NCBI RefSeq assembly: GCF_016801775.1
Contig: NZ_CP069008.1
Location: forward strand, 1 to 47,984
Direction: 5' to 3'
Length of the DNA stretch: 47,984 nt
DNA from: Sulfitobacter mediterraneus
GTDB taxonomy: Bacteria; Pseudomonadota; Alphaproteobacteria; Rhodobacterales; Rhodobacteraceae
Of the stretch, positions 26,274 to 35,347 are shown one piece after another; position 1 is the first letter of the stretch, and each line of letters begins with the position of its first letter. A program made the position numbers and the translations under genes. The notes below the pieces were generated by a model, which was given only the letters and a program-made list of their open reading frames with translations, was not told the origin of the DNA and made no database searches.

Positions 26274-28070
26274 ATGAGCAATATTTTCAACTTTCGGCCC
26301 AAAAAGACGGAACCGCTCAACAGCGATTTCCTCAAGGATGCCGATGACACAGTTGAATTTGATCTGATCGGCCGCGAGGCCGGCACCGAGGAGCTGCCGC
26401 AACATTTCCTGCGGGACGACCTGCCCTGCCCTGTTTTGCACGATTGGTCCAATCAGGAACTGGCAAATATCTACCGCGTCAAGAAACTGCTGGATGCAGC
26501 CGGTGTGCCCAACACGCTGGAACGCGGGATCACCGATGAGGGCGATCCGTGGTGCATTTTCTGCACCCACGGCGGCGAGGTGTTTATCCACCTGTGCCGG
26601 GTGGACAACCTTTATACGCTGGACAGCCCGAACCTGCGCAACCCGATCACCGGCGTTGATTTTGCCGATCTGATTGCCGAATTTTCCGCCGGCGCCCTGG
26701 CCAAGACCCCGGCCGCCAGCCGCAGCCGCGTGATCCAGCTGCAGCGCAACGGCAAGGTGTTCCTGCATCCCTCTGCCCTGCTCGCCGCGCTGATCTGGTC
26801 GATCTACATCAACTCCGAAGATCTGGTGATGCTGGCCCCCGAAGACGAGGCTGGCGCAGGTCTGGGTGCAGATGACAGCATCAACCTGCTGAATGAGGTG
26901 GCCCTTGCGCCGCTGGATGCGGGCGAGGCCACCGCCGTGGCCCACTTCATGGACACCCCGCTGACCGCCGACCAGATCATCAGCGCCCGTGGCGCAGAGA
27001 CGGAACGCGACGGCACGATGTTCCGCGATTTCATGGGCAAATCCGCCATGGTCGCCTCTGCCGCGCCCATCGCCGTTGGCCTCAGCTCCATCGCCATTGC
27101 CTTTGGCATCATGAGCGAAAGCTTCTTTGACCCGGCCGCCGACCCCGAAATGGCGGCGCTGGATCTGCCTGCGACCGAAGACAGTGCAGAGATCGCCGTG
27201 GCCGGCCAGGACAGCGCCGACGCCTCGCGCAACACCGCCCAGTTCGATCTGGCCGCCGTGCTGCAATCGGTGCTTGAACAGGCACCAACACCGGACGTGG
27301 CCCCCAGCGCCCTGTCCACAGAGATTGCGGCGGATATTGACCTGAGCACGCTGCTCTCCTCCATTCTGGCCCTGCCCGGCCCTGCCGATGTTGCGCTCAG
27401 TATTGCGGGCGGATTTCAGGACAGCTGGGCCGATGAGGCCCCCGTGGCCTTTGCCGACAAACCCGGCTCAGAGGACAAGACCGCAAGCGCCGAAGGCAAG
27501 CTGGACAAGGCCCAGACCACGCGCAGCACCACAACCGATACCCAGATCGAAAGCGCCGACAGCGGCATCACCGCCAGCCCCGATGCGGCCTTTGATCTGG
27601 CCTCGGTGCTGGATTTCACCGCCTCGATGGCCGATGCCTTCAAAACCTTTGATTTTGGCGGCGTGCAGATCCAGGCGACCTTTGACATTGCCAGCCTCAC
27701 CACGACGTCCTCTTCTGATACGGCAAGCGACGCGCCCGACCTTGAGCCGGTCATCTCTGATCTGCTGAACACGCTGACCGATCCGGTTGACGAGATTGAC
27801 ATGGGCGGAAACACCAGCGGCGTCTCTGACGAGATCTACAAACCTTTGGACATCAATGCCCATGCCTTCATCCAGTATATGCTGGGCATGTCCAGCACCG
27901 GTGAAGTTGAGGTTGTACAAACCCAGAATGAACTGCTGTTGATGGATTTTGATGCCCTACGCGCCTCAGCCGCCGACACCGTACAGATGGGCTGGACCCT
28001 TGCGGATGGCAACACCGTCTACACCATCGGTATGCGCGAAGATTACGTGGAATACGACCTGATCGCCTGA
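26274..28070 (+). CDS. Unknown 598-aa protein with one membrane segment
   Basis: The start is probably ATG 26274 (MSNIFNFRPKK); an in-frame non-ATG start at 26253 is possible and no RBS is strong. Residues about 1-190 form an alpha/beta domain (LPCPVLHDWSNQELANIYRV, WCIFCTHGGEVFIHLCRVDN). A single hydrophobic segment (AMVASAAPIAVGLSSIAIAF) lies near residue 265. The remaining 300 residues are acidic, Ala/Ser/Thr/Asp-rich and mostly low complexity, ending in a small ordered domain (MGWTLADGNTVYTIGMREDY). I do not recognise the family. Its position directly behind the regulator suggests a role in controlling or sensing the secretion programme, for instance as a membrane partner of the regulator. 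This is inference from context only. Confidence 0.72.
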   Translation: MSNIFNFRPKKTEPLNSDFLKDADDTVEFDLIGREAGTEELPQHFLRDDLPCPVLHDWSNQELANIYRVKKLLDAAGVPNTLERGITDEGDPWCIFCTHGGEVFIHLCRVDNLYTLDSPNLRNPITGVDFADLIAEFSAGALAKTPAASRSRVIQLQRNGKVFLHPSALLAALIWSIYINSEDLVMLAPEDEAGAGLGADDSINLLNEVALAPLDAGEATAVAHFMDTPLTADQIISARGAETERDGTMFRDFMGKSAMVASAAPIAVGLSSIAIAFGIMSESFFDPAADPEMAALDLPATEDSAEIAVAGQDSADASRNTAQFDLAAVLQSVLEQAPTPDVAPSALSTEIAADIDLSTLLSSILALPGPADVALSIAGGFQDSWADEAPVAFADKPGSEDKTASAEGKLDKAQTTRSTTTDTQIESADSGITASPDAAFDLASVLDFTASMADAFKTFDFGGVQIQATFDIASLTTTSSSDTASDAPDLEPVISDLLNTLTDPVDEIDMGGNTSGVSDEIYKPLDINAHAFIQYMLGMSSTGEVEVVQTQNELLLMDFDALRASAADTVQMGWTLADGNTVYTIGMREDYVEYDLIA

Positions 28071-28245
28071 TCGCCTGGGACAGAGATGTTACGGCTGATC
28101 GCGCATGAATGCCCCCATTCATCGATCTCCATGAACATCACTAAACAGGCTTTAGGAACACACCCTTCTGGTTGTGTCGCAGGTATGGCCCGCGATAGTT
28201 TGAACTTCGAGCATCTTGGCTCACGCAGAAGGAGTCAAACTCAGA

Positions 28246-28878
28246 ATGCTTCGTCCTCCTACCGTTATTTTCATTCTGGTATCCGTCTTCCTTGTCTGGT
28301 CATGGATGATGCAAAGATCAACGACCGTAACGCTGCAAGACACGGATTACAGCCTAACATACAGGGTGGCTTGGGGCTTTGGAATGAAGGAACGGTTGAT
28401 GCTGGGAAAGACGGAGGCTCCTTGGTCATTGGCGTCAAGCCAGTGGGTGGAAATTTGGAAAAAGCCATACAACTCTGGTGCGGTTTTATACGTCAGTAAT
28501 GATGGCCAAACATTTTATATCGGAACCTATTACAAGCTGGGCATAGCGATGCCCGACAGCAAACGTCTTGTGATGACTTGCGATAAAGCTGACATTCCGA
28601 AGTTGACGCAACTTGGCCGGCACATATCCGCAAGCCAAGATTTTGAACAAGTGAAGATCATCGACCCTGAAGGTCAGAGTTTCCCCAGCTACATAGAGGC
28701 CGATGTTCCCGGCAGAACAACCACAGGCCCGCCAACACCGTCAAAATACTACATTGATCTTCAGTATATTGGCAGATTTGGAGTTGTCAGGGGAAAAAGC
28801 CGGGGAAAGGATGTCAGGTTTGTTTCCTCTGATAACGCCCCCGAGCCGCAGATGAGCCTGAATGTCCATTGCGGTTAA
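28246..28878 (+). CDS. Hypothetical membrane-anchored protein
   Basis: The 210-aa protein starts at ATG 28246 with AGAAGGAG 11 nt upstream. Residues about 5-22 (VIFILVSVFLVWSW) form a single N-terminal membrane anchor. The remainder, about 185 residues, would be periplasmic and beta-rich (AVLYVSNDGQTFYIGTYYKLG). It is AT-richer than most of the plasmid, like the 21.6-22.7 kb patch. It lies 175 bp behind the 598-aa gene and is convergent with the HlyD gene. No family is recognised. Confidence 0.65.
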   Translation: MLRPPTVIFILVSVFLVWSWMMQRSTTVTLQDTDYSLTYRVAWGFGMKERLMLGKTEAPWSLASSQWVEIWKKPYNSGAVLYVSNDGQTFYIGTYYKLGIAMPDSKRLVMTCDKADIPKLTQLGRHISASQDFEQVKIIDPEGQSFPSYIEADVPGRTTTGPPTPSKYYIDLQYIGRFGVVRGKSRGKDVRFVSSDNAPEPQMSLNVHCG

Positions 28879-28936
28879 ACTCATGCCCCATCTATGATGC
28901 GGGCGGAAACGTCCACCCCGCCCTTGCAGGGCCGGC

Positions 28937-30235
28937 TTATTCTTCCAGCAGGCTTTTGCGCACCGCGTCCATCAGCGGCGATGTCAGATAGTTCACCACC
29001 GTGCGTTCGCCCGTGGTGATCACCACATCCACCGGCATACCGGCAGTGATGCGTTCGCGGATGTCCTCGGAAATATCCGCCGGATCAATGTCGATCCGCG
29101 CCAGATAATAGGGCATTTCATTGGGGTTATCGGGGGTGATCACGTCATGGGACACATTTTCGACCTGGCCCAGAACGATCGGGGTCAGACGTGCCTTGAA
29201 GGCGGAGAACCGCACCTCGGTGGACAGACCCACCACCACGTTATCAATATCAATCGGCGAGATCCGCGCGGTAAAGATCAGCTCTTCATCGGCGGGCACC
29301 ACTTCCATCAGCACGTCACCGGGGCGGATCACGGAACTGACCGTGTGCACCTGCAGGTTCTGCACGCTGCCGGTGGCCGGTGCCACGATCTCGGTGCGCG
29401 ACAGCACCTCGGTGGCCACTTTCACCCGCTCTTGCAGCTCTGACAATTCAGAGCGCACAGCATCCAGTTCGGTATTGGCCCGCTCGCGGTATTCCTGGCC
29501 CACCTGCAACGCCTGCAGCTTGGTTTCCGAAATTGTGTTCTTGGCCTGGGCGATCTGCGAAATGATCTGGCCAAGGTCGGCTTCGATCTGGATGTAATCG
29601 TCCTGACGCTGGGCCAGGATGTTGTTCTGGATCAGACCCTTTTCAACGCCCTCTTCCATCCGGTCGATCATCTGGCCAAAGTTCTCGTAGCGCCGTTCCA
29701 GCGCGCTTTTTTGCTGTTCCAGCCCGCGGATCTGTTCGTTGGTCTGTTCGATCCGGCTGTTCAGGATCTCGGTCTGTGATTGCAGGATCATCCGGCGGTC
29801 TTCGAAAAGGCCGCGCTGGTCGTCGACGGTCTCCTGCAGGCCCTTGGCCGCAAGATCCACCCCCTGCAGCTCTTCCGGCAGCTCAAAGCTGTCTTTCAGA
29901 TAGCGTTCCGCCAGCAACCGCGCCTCGACGATCCGTGCCACGTCGCTGCGGAAGGTGAACACCTGCAGATTGGACTGGTTCTCGATGCTGTTGAGGCGCA
30001 GCAACGGCTGGCCTTCCTGAACCACATCGCCTTCTTTCACGAGAATTTCCTCGACGATGCCCCCCTCAAGGTGCTGCACGACCTTGCGGTTGCCCTCCAG
30101 CGAGATGGTGCCCGGCGCCACCACGGCGGCGTCCAGCTTGGCCACGGCGGCCCAGCCACCAAAGACACCGAAGGTGACAAAGATGACGGAGAAACCCATG
30201 ATCACGATGGGGCGGATACTGCGGTTCGTTGCCAT
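28937..30235 (-). CDS. HlyD-family T1SS periplasmic adaptor (PrtE type)
   Basis: The 432-aa membrane-fusion protein links the inner-membrane ABC transporter to an outer-membrane TolC-like pore. It has a short cytoplasmic N-terminus, one membrane segment (IVIMGFSVIFVTFGVFGGWA, about 10-30) and a lipoyl half-motif (VVQHLEGGIVEEILVKEGDVV, about 48-68). A long coiled coil spans about 130-270, followed by a beta-barrel. The family C-terminus is GMPVDVVITTGERTVVNYL. It is encoded 52 bp behind the ABC transporter on the same strand, so it is in one operon. No TolC-type gene is present in the window, so the pore is probably chromosomal. Confidence 0.95.
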   Translation of the reverse strand: MATNRSIRPIVIMGFSVIFVTFGVFGGWAAVAKLDAAVVAPGTISLEGNRKVVQHLEGGIVEEILVKEGDVVQEGQPLLRLNSIENQSNLQVFTFRSDVARIVEARLLAERYLKDSFELPEELQGVDLAAKGLQETVDDQRGLFEDRRMILQSQTEILNSRIEQTNEQIRGLEQQKSALERRYENFGQMIDRMEEGVEKGLIQNNILAQRQDDYIQIEADLGQIISQIAQAKNTISETKLQALQVGQEYRERANTELDAVRSELSELQERVKVATEVLSRTEIVAPATGSVQNLQVHTVSSVIRPGDVLMEVVPADEELIFTARISPIDIDNVVVGLSTEVRFSAFKARLTPIVLGQVENVSHDVITPDNPNEMPYYLARIDIDPADISEDIRERITAGMPVDVVITTGERTVVNYLTSPLMDAVRKSLLEE

Positions 30236-30287
30236 GTCAAACGGCCTTTATCTCAGAGGATCTGCCCGGCGGGCAGCGGTTAAGCAA

Positions 30288-32036
30288 TCAGGTGGAGGGC
30301 GCGGTGTTCATCTTGAGCACCGCAGGCCCGGCGGATGCCGCGACCTCTTTCTTGGCCTCGGCGGGAGGCTGCGCCTTGGGCTGGAACAGATCCTTGGTCA
30401 GGCCAAACTTTTCAACGGTGCCGTTGACCAGCATCAGCGTCTTGTCCGACTGCGCCAGCAGGCCGGTCTTATGGGTGACCAGGATCACGGTTTTGCCCTT
30501 GGCCTTCAGCTCGGCAATACATTTTGCCAGCGCCTGTTCGCCGTGGTTGTCGAGGTTCGAGTTCGGCTCGTCCAGCACGATCAGGCAAGGCTCGCGGTAA
30601 ACCGCGCGGGCCAGACCGACCCGTTGTTTCTGGCCGCCGGACAGCTGGTTGCCGCCATCCCCCACATCGGTGCCATAGCCATCGGGCAATTGCTGCACCA
30701 TCTCATGGGCGCCGGCCAGCGTTGCGGCGGCGACGATGTCCTGGTCTGTGGCGTCTTCCTGAAAGCGCGAGACGTTTTCGCCGACAGAGCCACGGAACAA
30801 TTTCACATCCTGCGGCAGATAGCCCAGATGTTTGCCAAGCTGTTCAGGATCCCAATGCTGGATCTCGGTGCCATCCAGACGCACCGCGCCGCTGGCCGGC
30901 TGTGCCGCCCCGACCAGATGGCGCACCAGCGTGGATTTGCCCGAGCCCGAAGGCCCGATCAGCGCCATGACCTCACCGGCCTCCAGCGCAAAGTTGATGT
31001 TGCGCAGGATCGGCTCCTTGCCGCCGGGCACCAGACCAAACAGGCCCTCGACCCGCAGTGCGCCTTTCGGCTCGGGCATTTCGATCTTTTCTTCGTCCGG
31101 CTTGACCCCGGCAAACAGCTTTTTGAGGCGACCATGGGACTGGCGTGCGCCGACAAATTGTTTCCACTGCTGCACGGCCTGTTCGACCGGCGCCAGGGCG
31201 CGGCCCATCACGATGGAGGCCGCAATCATGATCCCCGGAGAGATTTCCTGTTTCATCGCCAGATAGGCACCGGTGCCGAGAATGGCCACCTGCAGGCTCA
31301 TCCGGACAAACTTGGACGAGGCCACAACCATGCCGCCCCGGCCACTGGCCGTGGCTTGGTGGTCCAGCATCTCGTCGTGCTGTGTCAGCCAGCGCTTGGT
31401 CAGCGGCTTTTCCATGCCCAGGGCACGGATCACTTCGGCGTTCAGCATCGTGGCCGAGACAAACTGGTTGGCGCCGTTGCCGGCGCGGCCCGCTTCGGCC
31501 AGGGTGCCGCGGGTGGAAAATTCATTGGCCAGCGCGAGGGCAAAGATCACCACGGCGCCGCCGGTGGCGACCATGCCGAGCCACGGATGGAAGGCAAAAC
31601 ACAGGCCCAGGAACAACGGCACCCAGGGCGCGTCAAAGAACGCCAGAATGCCCTGCCCGGTGATAAATTCGCGCACCTTGTCCACGTCATTGAGGGCAAT
31701 CTGCGCCCCGCTGCCGGGGGCGGCGGTTTGCTGTTTGACCACCAGATGGAAGGTCGGATGCGCCAGCACCTCGTCAAATTGCAGACCGGCCCGCACCAAC
31801 AGCTTGGTCCGGGTGAATTCCAGCAGGCCGTAGGCCAAAAGCAGGCTCACCGCGATCACCGACAGCGCCACCAGCGTGGTTTCGCTCCGGCTGGAGAGCA
31901 CGCGGTCGTAAATCTGCAGCATGTAAAGCGGGCCAATGAACATCAACAAGTTGGTGAACAGGCTGAAAATCAGCGTGGCCGCAAATGCGGTGCGGTATTT
32001 CCTGTACGCCTCTTGGAGAGAGTTACGTTCCTGCAT
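30288..32036 (-). CDS. Type I secretion ABC transporter (PrtD type)
   Basis: The 582-aa permease-ATPase exports unfolded substrates carrying C-terminal signals. It lacks an N-terminal C39-like domain, so it is PrtD-like rather than HlyB/LapB-like. The TMD covers residues about 20-300 (FIGPLYMLQIYDRVLSSRS near 33-51). The ATPase has Walker A GPSGSGKST (about 361), signature LSGGQKQRVGLARAV (about 467), Walker B LIVLDEPNSNLD (about 488) and H-loop VTHK. DEPNSNLD is typical of PrtD. The start is ATG 32036. The promoter region contains the TTACTGTACAC word inside a 7-bp-arm dyad. Likely substrates are the five cargo-like proteins of this plasmid. Confidence 0.95.
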   Translation of the reverse strand: MQERNSLQEAYRKYRTAFAATLIFSLFTNLLMFIGPLYMLQIYDRVLSSRSETTLVALSVIAVSLLLAYGLLEFTRTKLLVRAGLQFDEVLAHPTFHLVVKQQTAAPGSGAQIALNDVDKVREFITGQGILAFFDAPWVPLFLGLCFAFHPWLGMVATGGAVVIFALALANEFSTRGTLAEAGRAGNGANQFVSATMLNAEVIRALGMEKPLTKRWLTQHDEMLDHQATASGRGGMVVASSKFVRMSLQVAILGTGAYLAMKQEISPGIMIAASIVMGRALAPVEQAVQQWKQFVGARQSHGRLKKLFAGVKPDEEKIEMPEPKGALRVEGLFGLVPGGKEPILRNINFALEAGEVMALIGPSGSGKSTLVRHLVGAAQPASGAVRLDGTEIQHWDPEQLGKHLGYLPQDVKLFRGSVGENVSRFQEDATDQDIVAAATLAGAHEMVQQLPDGYGTDVGDGGNQLSGGQKQRVGLARAVYREPCLIVLDEPNSNLDNHGEQALAKCIAELKAKGKTVILVTHKTGLLAQSDKTLMLVNGTVEKFGLTKDLFQPKAQPPAEAKKEVAASAGPAVLKMNTAPST

Positions 32037-32138
32037 GGTTACAATACCTTCGACGGGTGAATGACTATTCGCTCAATGTAGGCTCAGCCACTATCATTAC
32101 AGCATTTCAATGGCCAGCGCGACAATGCCAGCCTGAAT

Positions 32139-32168
32139 TTCGGGTGTACAGTAAGGAATATACCCGAA
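32139..32168 (-). promoter_or_regulatory. Shared operator word (copy 4) inside a dyad, T1SS promoter
   Basis: GTGTACAGTAA at 32144-32154 reads TTACTGTACAC on the minus strand, in the direction of the secretion operon and 107 bp before its ATG. Perfect 7-bp arms, TTCGGGT (32139-32145) and ACCCGAA (32162-32168), bracket it with a 16-bp spacer. This links the secretion operon to the three other promoters carrying the word. Confidence 0.7.
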
Positions 32169-32193
32169 GTGTCACGGAAAAGACAAATAAACT

Positions 32194-33489
32194 TCAACGA
32201 AAGTCCTGTGGCGTGGTTTGCCCGCATGTTTTGCCGCGCAGGGCCTGCAGAATACCATCCGCCACATCGCGCCAGCTGCGCAGGCGCGGCCGGGCGGCGC
32301 GGATGCGGGCCTTGAGGGCTTCGCGGGCCTCCGGATCACTTTGCAAAGTGTCGATATGCGCCGCCAGCTCGCGCGGTTTGCCCGGTTCGAAATACTGCGC
32401 CAGATCGCCGCCCACTTCGCGCAGCGCCGGCGCGGTGGAGGCCAGACCCGGCGTGCCCACCCAAAGCGCCTCGCCCAGAGGCAGGCCCCAACCTTCCATG
32501 TAGCTGGGAATGACCAGCGCCAGCGCATTTTCGTAAAGCGCCCAAAGCTCGGTCTGGTTGGGATCACGGATAAACTGGATCTTGTCGCGGATCGGGGCAA
32601 AGCGGGCCTCGTCCACATAATCTTCGGCCCGTTTGCGCCGTGCCCCCGCCAGCAACAGGCGTGGCACCGGGCGGCCCTCTTCGGCCAGCACCATCATCGC
32701 GTCGATCACGCATTCCAGGTTCTTGCGCCCGGTCAGCGTGCCCACGCACATCAGATAGGGCTCTGCCGGAATCTCCAGATCCATCGCCTCGCCCGTCCGG
32801 CGCAGCTCATGGCCCAAAGGCACCGCCACCACCGGGGGCAATTCGGGCAGATGGCCGATGCTGCCAAAATGCGTCACCTCGGAATGGGTGAACTCCGAAT
32901 TGGTCAGGATCGTCTCGGCATGGCCGATCACCATGCGGTTGTCGCTCATGAAGTTGGAGGAAAACATCTTGCGTTCGCGATGCGCAAAGGCGTGCAGCGG
33001 GATCATGTCATGCAGCAGCGGCACCAGGCGCAGACGGATGCCCTTGCGCTCAATCTCGGTCAGGTAATCGGCCATGATCTTGGGCCGCCCCAGCGCGATC
33101 AGCACCTGCCCGTCCAGATCCACCGGGCGCACCACGCCGTCCGGCACATGGGCCCAGCGTTTGAGATTGATCCGGCGCACGATGGCCCGCACCAGCGGAT
33201 AGATCGCGTCGCGCAGCGGATTGCGGGTCGGAAAGGTCTGGCGCAAACGGATCGGCGTCGCCTCGGGCGGCAGGCCCGGATCCATCACCCCGGTGGGCGA
33301 GGCATCATCCAGCCGCGGCGTGACCTCGAAAAAGGCGCCATGCGCAGGGGAATAGACCACGAAACGTACATTTCCGGTCTGGGCCAGTTCGTAACCCACT
33401 TCCATGACCGTACGGACAATCCCGTAGTATTTGAAGCGGCGGCCATTGGCCAGAAACTGCTCTGAGAGATCATAAAATACCGCAGTCAT
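32194..33489 (-). CDS. GT4-family glycosyltransferase
   Basis: This 431-aa GT-B enzyme has an N-terminal FKYYGIVRTVMEVGYEL and a mid-protein LVPLLHDMIPLH. The donor half shows YLMCVGTLTGRKNLECVI (about 245) and the EX7E-type EGWGLPLGE (about 343) in YMEGWGLPLGEALWVGTPGLAS. The start is ATG 33489. It is divergent from the GT at 33648, with 158 bp between the starts, so they may share a regulatory region. It stands just upstream of the T1SS operon on the same strand. Pairing of glycosyltransferases with secretion genes suggests cargo or surface glycan modification; acceptor and sugar are unknown. Confidence 0.88.
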   Translation of the reverse strand: MTAVFYDLSEQFLANGRRFKYYGIVRTVMEVGYELAQTGNVRFVVYSPAHGAFFEVTPRLDDASPTGVMDPGLPPEATPIRLRQTFPTRNPLRDAIYPLVRAIVRRINLKRWAHVPDGVVRPVDLDGQVLIALGRPKIMADYLTEIERKGIRLRLVPLLHDMIPLHAFAHRERKMFSSNFMSDNRMVIGHAETILTNSEFTHSEVTHFGSIGHLPELPPVVAVPLGHELRRTGEAMDLEIPAEPYLMCVGTLTGRKNLECVIDAMMVLAEEGRPVPRLLLAGARRKRAEDYVDEARFAPIRDKIQFIRDPNQTELWALYENALALVIPSYMEGWGLPLGEALWVGTPGLASTAPALREVGGDLAQYFEPGKPRELAAHIDTLQSDPEAREALKARIRAARPRLRSWRDVADGILQALRGKTCGQTTPQDFR

Positions 33490-33647
33490 GTTCGCCTCAT
33501 AGCACTACGCCGGGGGTTGAGAAATAACTTAATCACCGGCAAAGAGCGGTTCACCGCGATCTGGGCGGTTTGATGCGCAGGGGCGCTGGCAGGGCGGCCC
33601 GCGATCCCGTAAAAGACCCCGATGGCCTGACAAGGAAAGACCCTGCA

Positions 33648-35063
33648 ATGCCCCGCTACTTTTTCGATGTCACCGACATCAAGCAATACCTGAAGGTTCA
33701 CACGACCATTTCGGGCATTCAGCGTGTCTCGCTTGAGGTGATCAAACAGGCGGTGCAGCGCGAAGGCGCAGATCAGGTGCGCCTGTGTGTCTGGGACGGG
33801 CGGCGCAAACAATACAGCGCCCTCAGCTCGGATGTGATGGTGGGCATGGAAGGCTTTGACGTGGATCTGCTCAGTGCGGCGCTGTTTGGCCGCCCTGCCC
33901 GTCCGGCGCGGGCCACGCCCACGGTGCTGCGCCGCTATCGCAACCGGCCGGCCAAATATCATATCTACCGGATGATCGCGCATCTGCAGGCCGCCCGCGG
34001 CAAGGAAAGCTATTTTGCCAAACGCGGCAGCTCCATCGCCGAATGGCAGGCCGGCACCCCGCAAAGCGCCGCCGTCACCGCACCGCCGCCCAAGGCAGAG
34101 CCCATCGCGGATGTGATCGCGCCGGGGGATCAGTTGATCGTGCTGGGCGCGACCTGGGGGATGAGCGATTTTGACGACCATCTGCAAATGCTCAAGGACC
34201 GGCACGGGGTCGAGATTTCCATCCAGGTGCATGACCTGATCCCGCTGGTGATGCCGCAGCATCTGGTCTCTGAGTTTTCGCTGGAGTTCTACCGCTGGCT
34301 GGAAAAGACCACCGGCTATTGCGCCCGCTATTTTGTCGCCGCCCGGAACACCCGCAAGGATCTGGAACATTTCATGGACGAGATCGGCCAGCAGCGCCCG
34401 ATCACTGTCATCCCCTTTGCCCGCAAACTGGACACCGGCAGCCCCCTGCCCGCCGCCAAGACTCTGAAAGAGCAAAACCGCCGTCTGCGCGACATCCCGC
34501 AGGCGATCCGCAACAAGACCAAGGTGCCTTATGTTCTGGTGGTCGGCACATTGGAAAGCCGCAAGAACCTCTGGCGGCTGGTGCAGGCCTGGGACCGTTT
34601 GAGCCGCGACGGAGATCTGGAAATGCCCAAGCTGCTTTTGGCCGGGCGGCAGGGCTGGTTCAATGACGATCTGATGGACTGGATGCGCGCCTCGGGCAAT
34701 CTGCGCGGCTGGGTGCAATTTGTCGATCGGCCCAATGACGAAGAGCTGGCCTACCTCTATCGCAACTGCCTGTTTACCGCGACGGTCAGCCTCTATGAGG
34801 GCTGGGGATTGCCCATCGGCGAAAGCCTTGGCTTTGGCAAAACCGCCGTGGTGGCGGACAATTCGGCGATGCCCGAGGTGGGCGGTGATCTGGTGGAATA
34901 CTGCGATGCCGGGTCGATCAGCAGCATCGCTGCGGCCTGCCGCCGCCTGATCGCGGACCCGGCCCGCCGTCAGGCGCTGGAGGACAAGATCGCCGCCACC
35001 GACCTGCGAGGCTGGGATGATGTGGCAGCGGACTATATTGAGGCGGTGACGGGGAAAGGCTAG
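33648..35063 (+). CDS. GT4-family glycosyltransferase with SGIQRV-type N-terminus
   Basis: The 471-aa protein starts at ATG 33648 with AAGGAAAG about 9 nt upstream. The N-terminal block YFFDVTDIKQYLKVHTTISG followed by IQRVSLEV is a signature I associate with Rhodobacterales glycosyltransferases. The donor half has PYVLVVGTLESRKNLWRL (about 305) and the EX7E motif EGWGLPIGE (about 385). It is the closest relative in this window of the divergent GT at 32194 (shared VGTLxxRKNL and EGWGLPxGE), so the pair may derive from a duplication or act in sequence on one glycan. A strong GC hairpin follows the stop. Confidence 0.9.
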   Translation: MPRYFFDVTDIKQYLKVHTTISGIQRVSLEVIKQAVQREGADQVRLCVWDGRRKQYSALSSDVMVGMEGFDVDLLSAALFGRPARPARATPTVLRRYRNRPAKYHIYRMIAHLQAARGKESYFAKRGSSIAEWQAGTPQSAAVTAPPPKAEPIADVIAPGDQLIVLGATWGMSDFDDHLQMLKDRHGVEISIQVHDLIPLVMPQHLVSEFSLEFYRWLEKTTGYCARYFVAARNTRKDLEHFMDEIGQQRPITVIPFARKLDTGSPLPAAKTLKEQNRRLRDIPQAIRNKTKVPYVLVVGTLESRKNLWRLVQAWDRLSRDGDLEMPKLLLAGRQGWFNDDLMDWMRASGNLRGWVQFVDRPNDEELAYLYRNCLFTATVSLYEGWGLPIGESLGFGKTAVVADNSAMPEVGGDLVEYCDAGSISSIAAACRRLIADPARRQALEDKIAATDLRGWDDVAADYIEAVTGKG

Positions 35064-35074
35064 CCCGGATCAAA

Positions 35075-35091
35075 GGGGCCTTTGTGGCCCC
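35075..35091 (+). terminator. Terminator hairpin after the 33648 GT gene
   Basis: GGGGCC-TTTGT-GGCCCC has a perfect 6-bp GC stem and lies 12 bp after the stop, followed by ACTGATCTTTCTC. The T tract is modest. Confidence 0.6.
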
Positions 35092-35222
35092 ACTGATCTT
35101 TCTCGTTGGGGTCGCTTGCGGCTGCAGGCGAATGAATACGCGAACGCCTGAACGGCCATTGGTGCACGACGCAGAGAATGTCAGCAGAGAGCCCATTGAT
35201 ACCCTAAGAAATTAAGCCGAAT

Positions 35223-35301
35223 TGCCAAATCAGAGATTTGGCAGCGCCCGAACCGCCCCCACGGGGCGGGCGCTTTGCTTCCTGCCCCTCGGTTCGGGCG
35301 C
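35223..35301. other. Strongly structured non-coding element
   Basis: Three inverted repeats stand in 80 bp of non-coding DNA between convergent genes. TGCCAAATC-AGA-GATTTGGCA is at 35223-35243. A perfect 12-bp pair, GCGCCCGAACCG (35244-35255) and CGGTTCGGGCGC (35290-35301), encloses a smaller stem, GCCCC-CAC-GGGGC, at 35255-35267. CTTTGC and GCAAAG pieces flank further pairing. It could be a bidirectional terminator, a structured RNA or a recombination/attachment-type site. No coding potential is visible in 35064-35347. Confidence 0.55.
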
Positions 35302-35347
35302 GGCGGGTCCCTATGGGCAGCAAAGTCCGCGTATCGGTGGGCAATCC

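Noticed and set aside
28937..32036. Complete tripartite T1SS
   Set aside because: Only the ABC transporter and HlyD adaptor are present. No TolC-like outer-membrane protein was found anywhere in the window.
14155..32154. TTACTGTACAC as a LexA/SOS box
   Set aside because: The alphaproteobacterial LexA site is GTTC/GAAC-N7-GTTC. The word does not fit, and no SOS gene is nearby.
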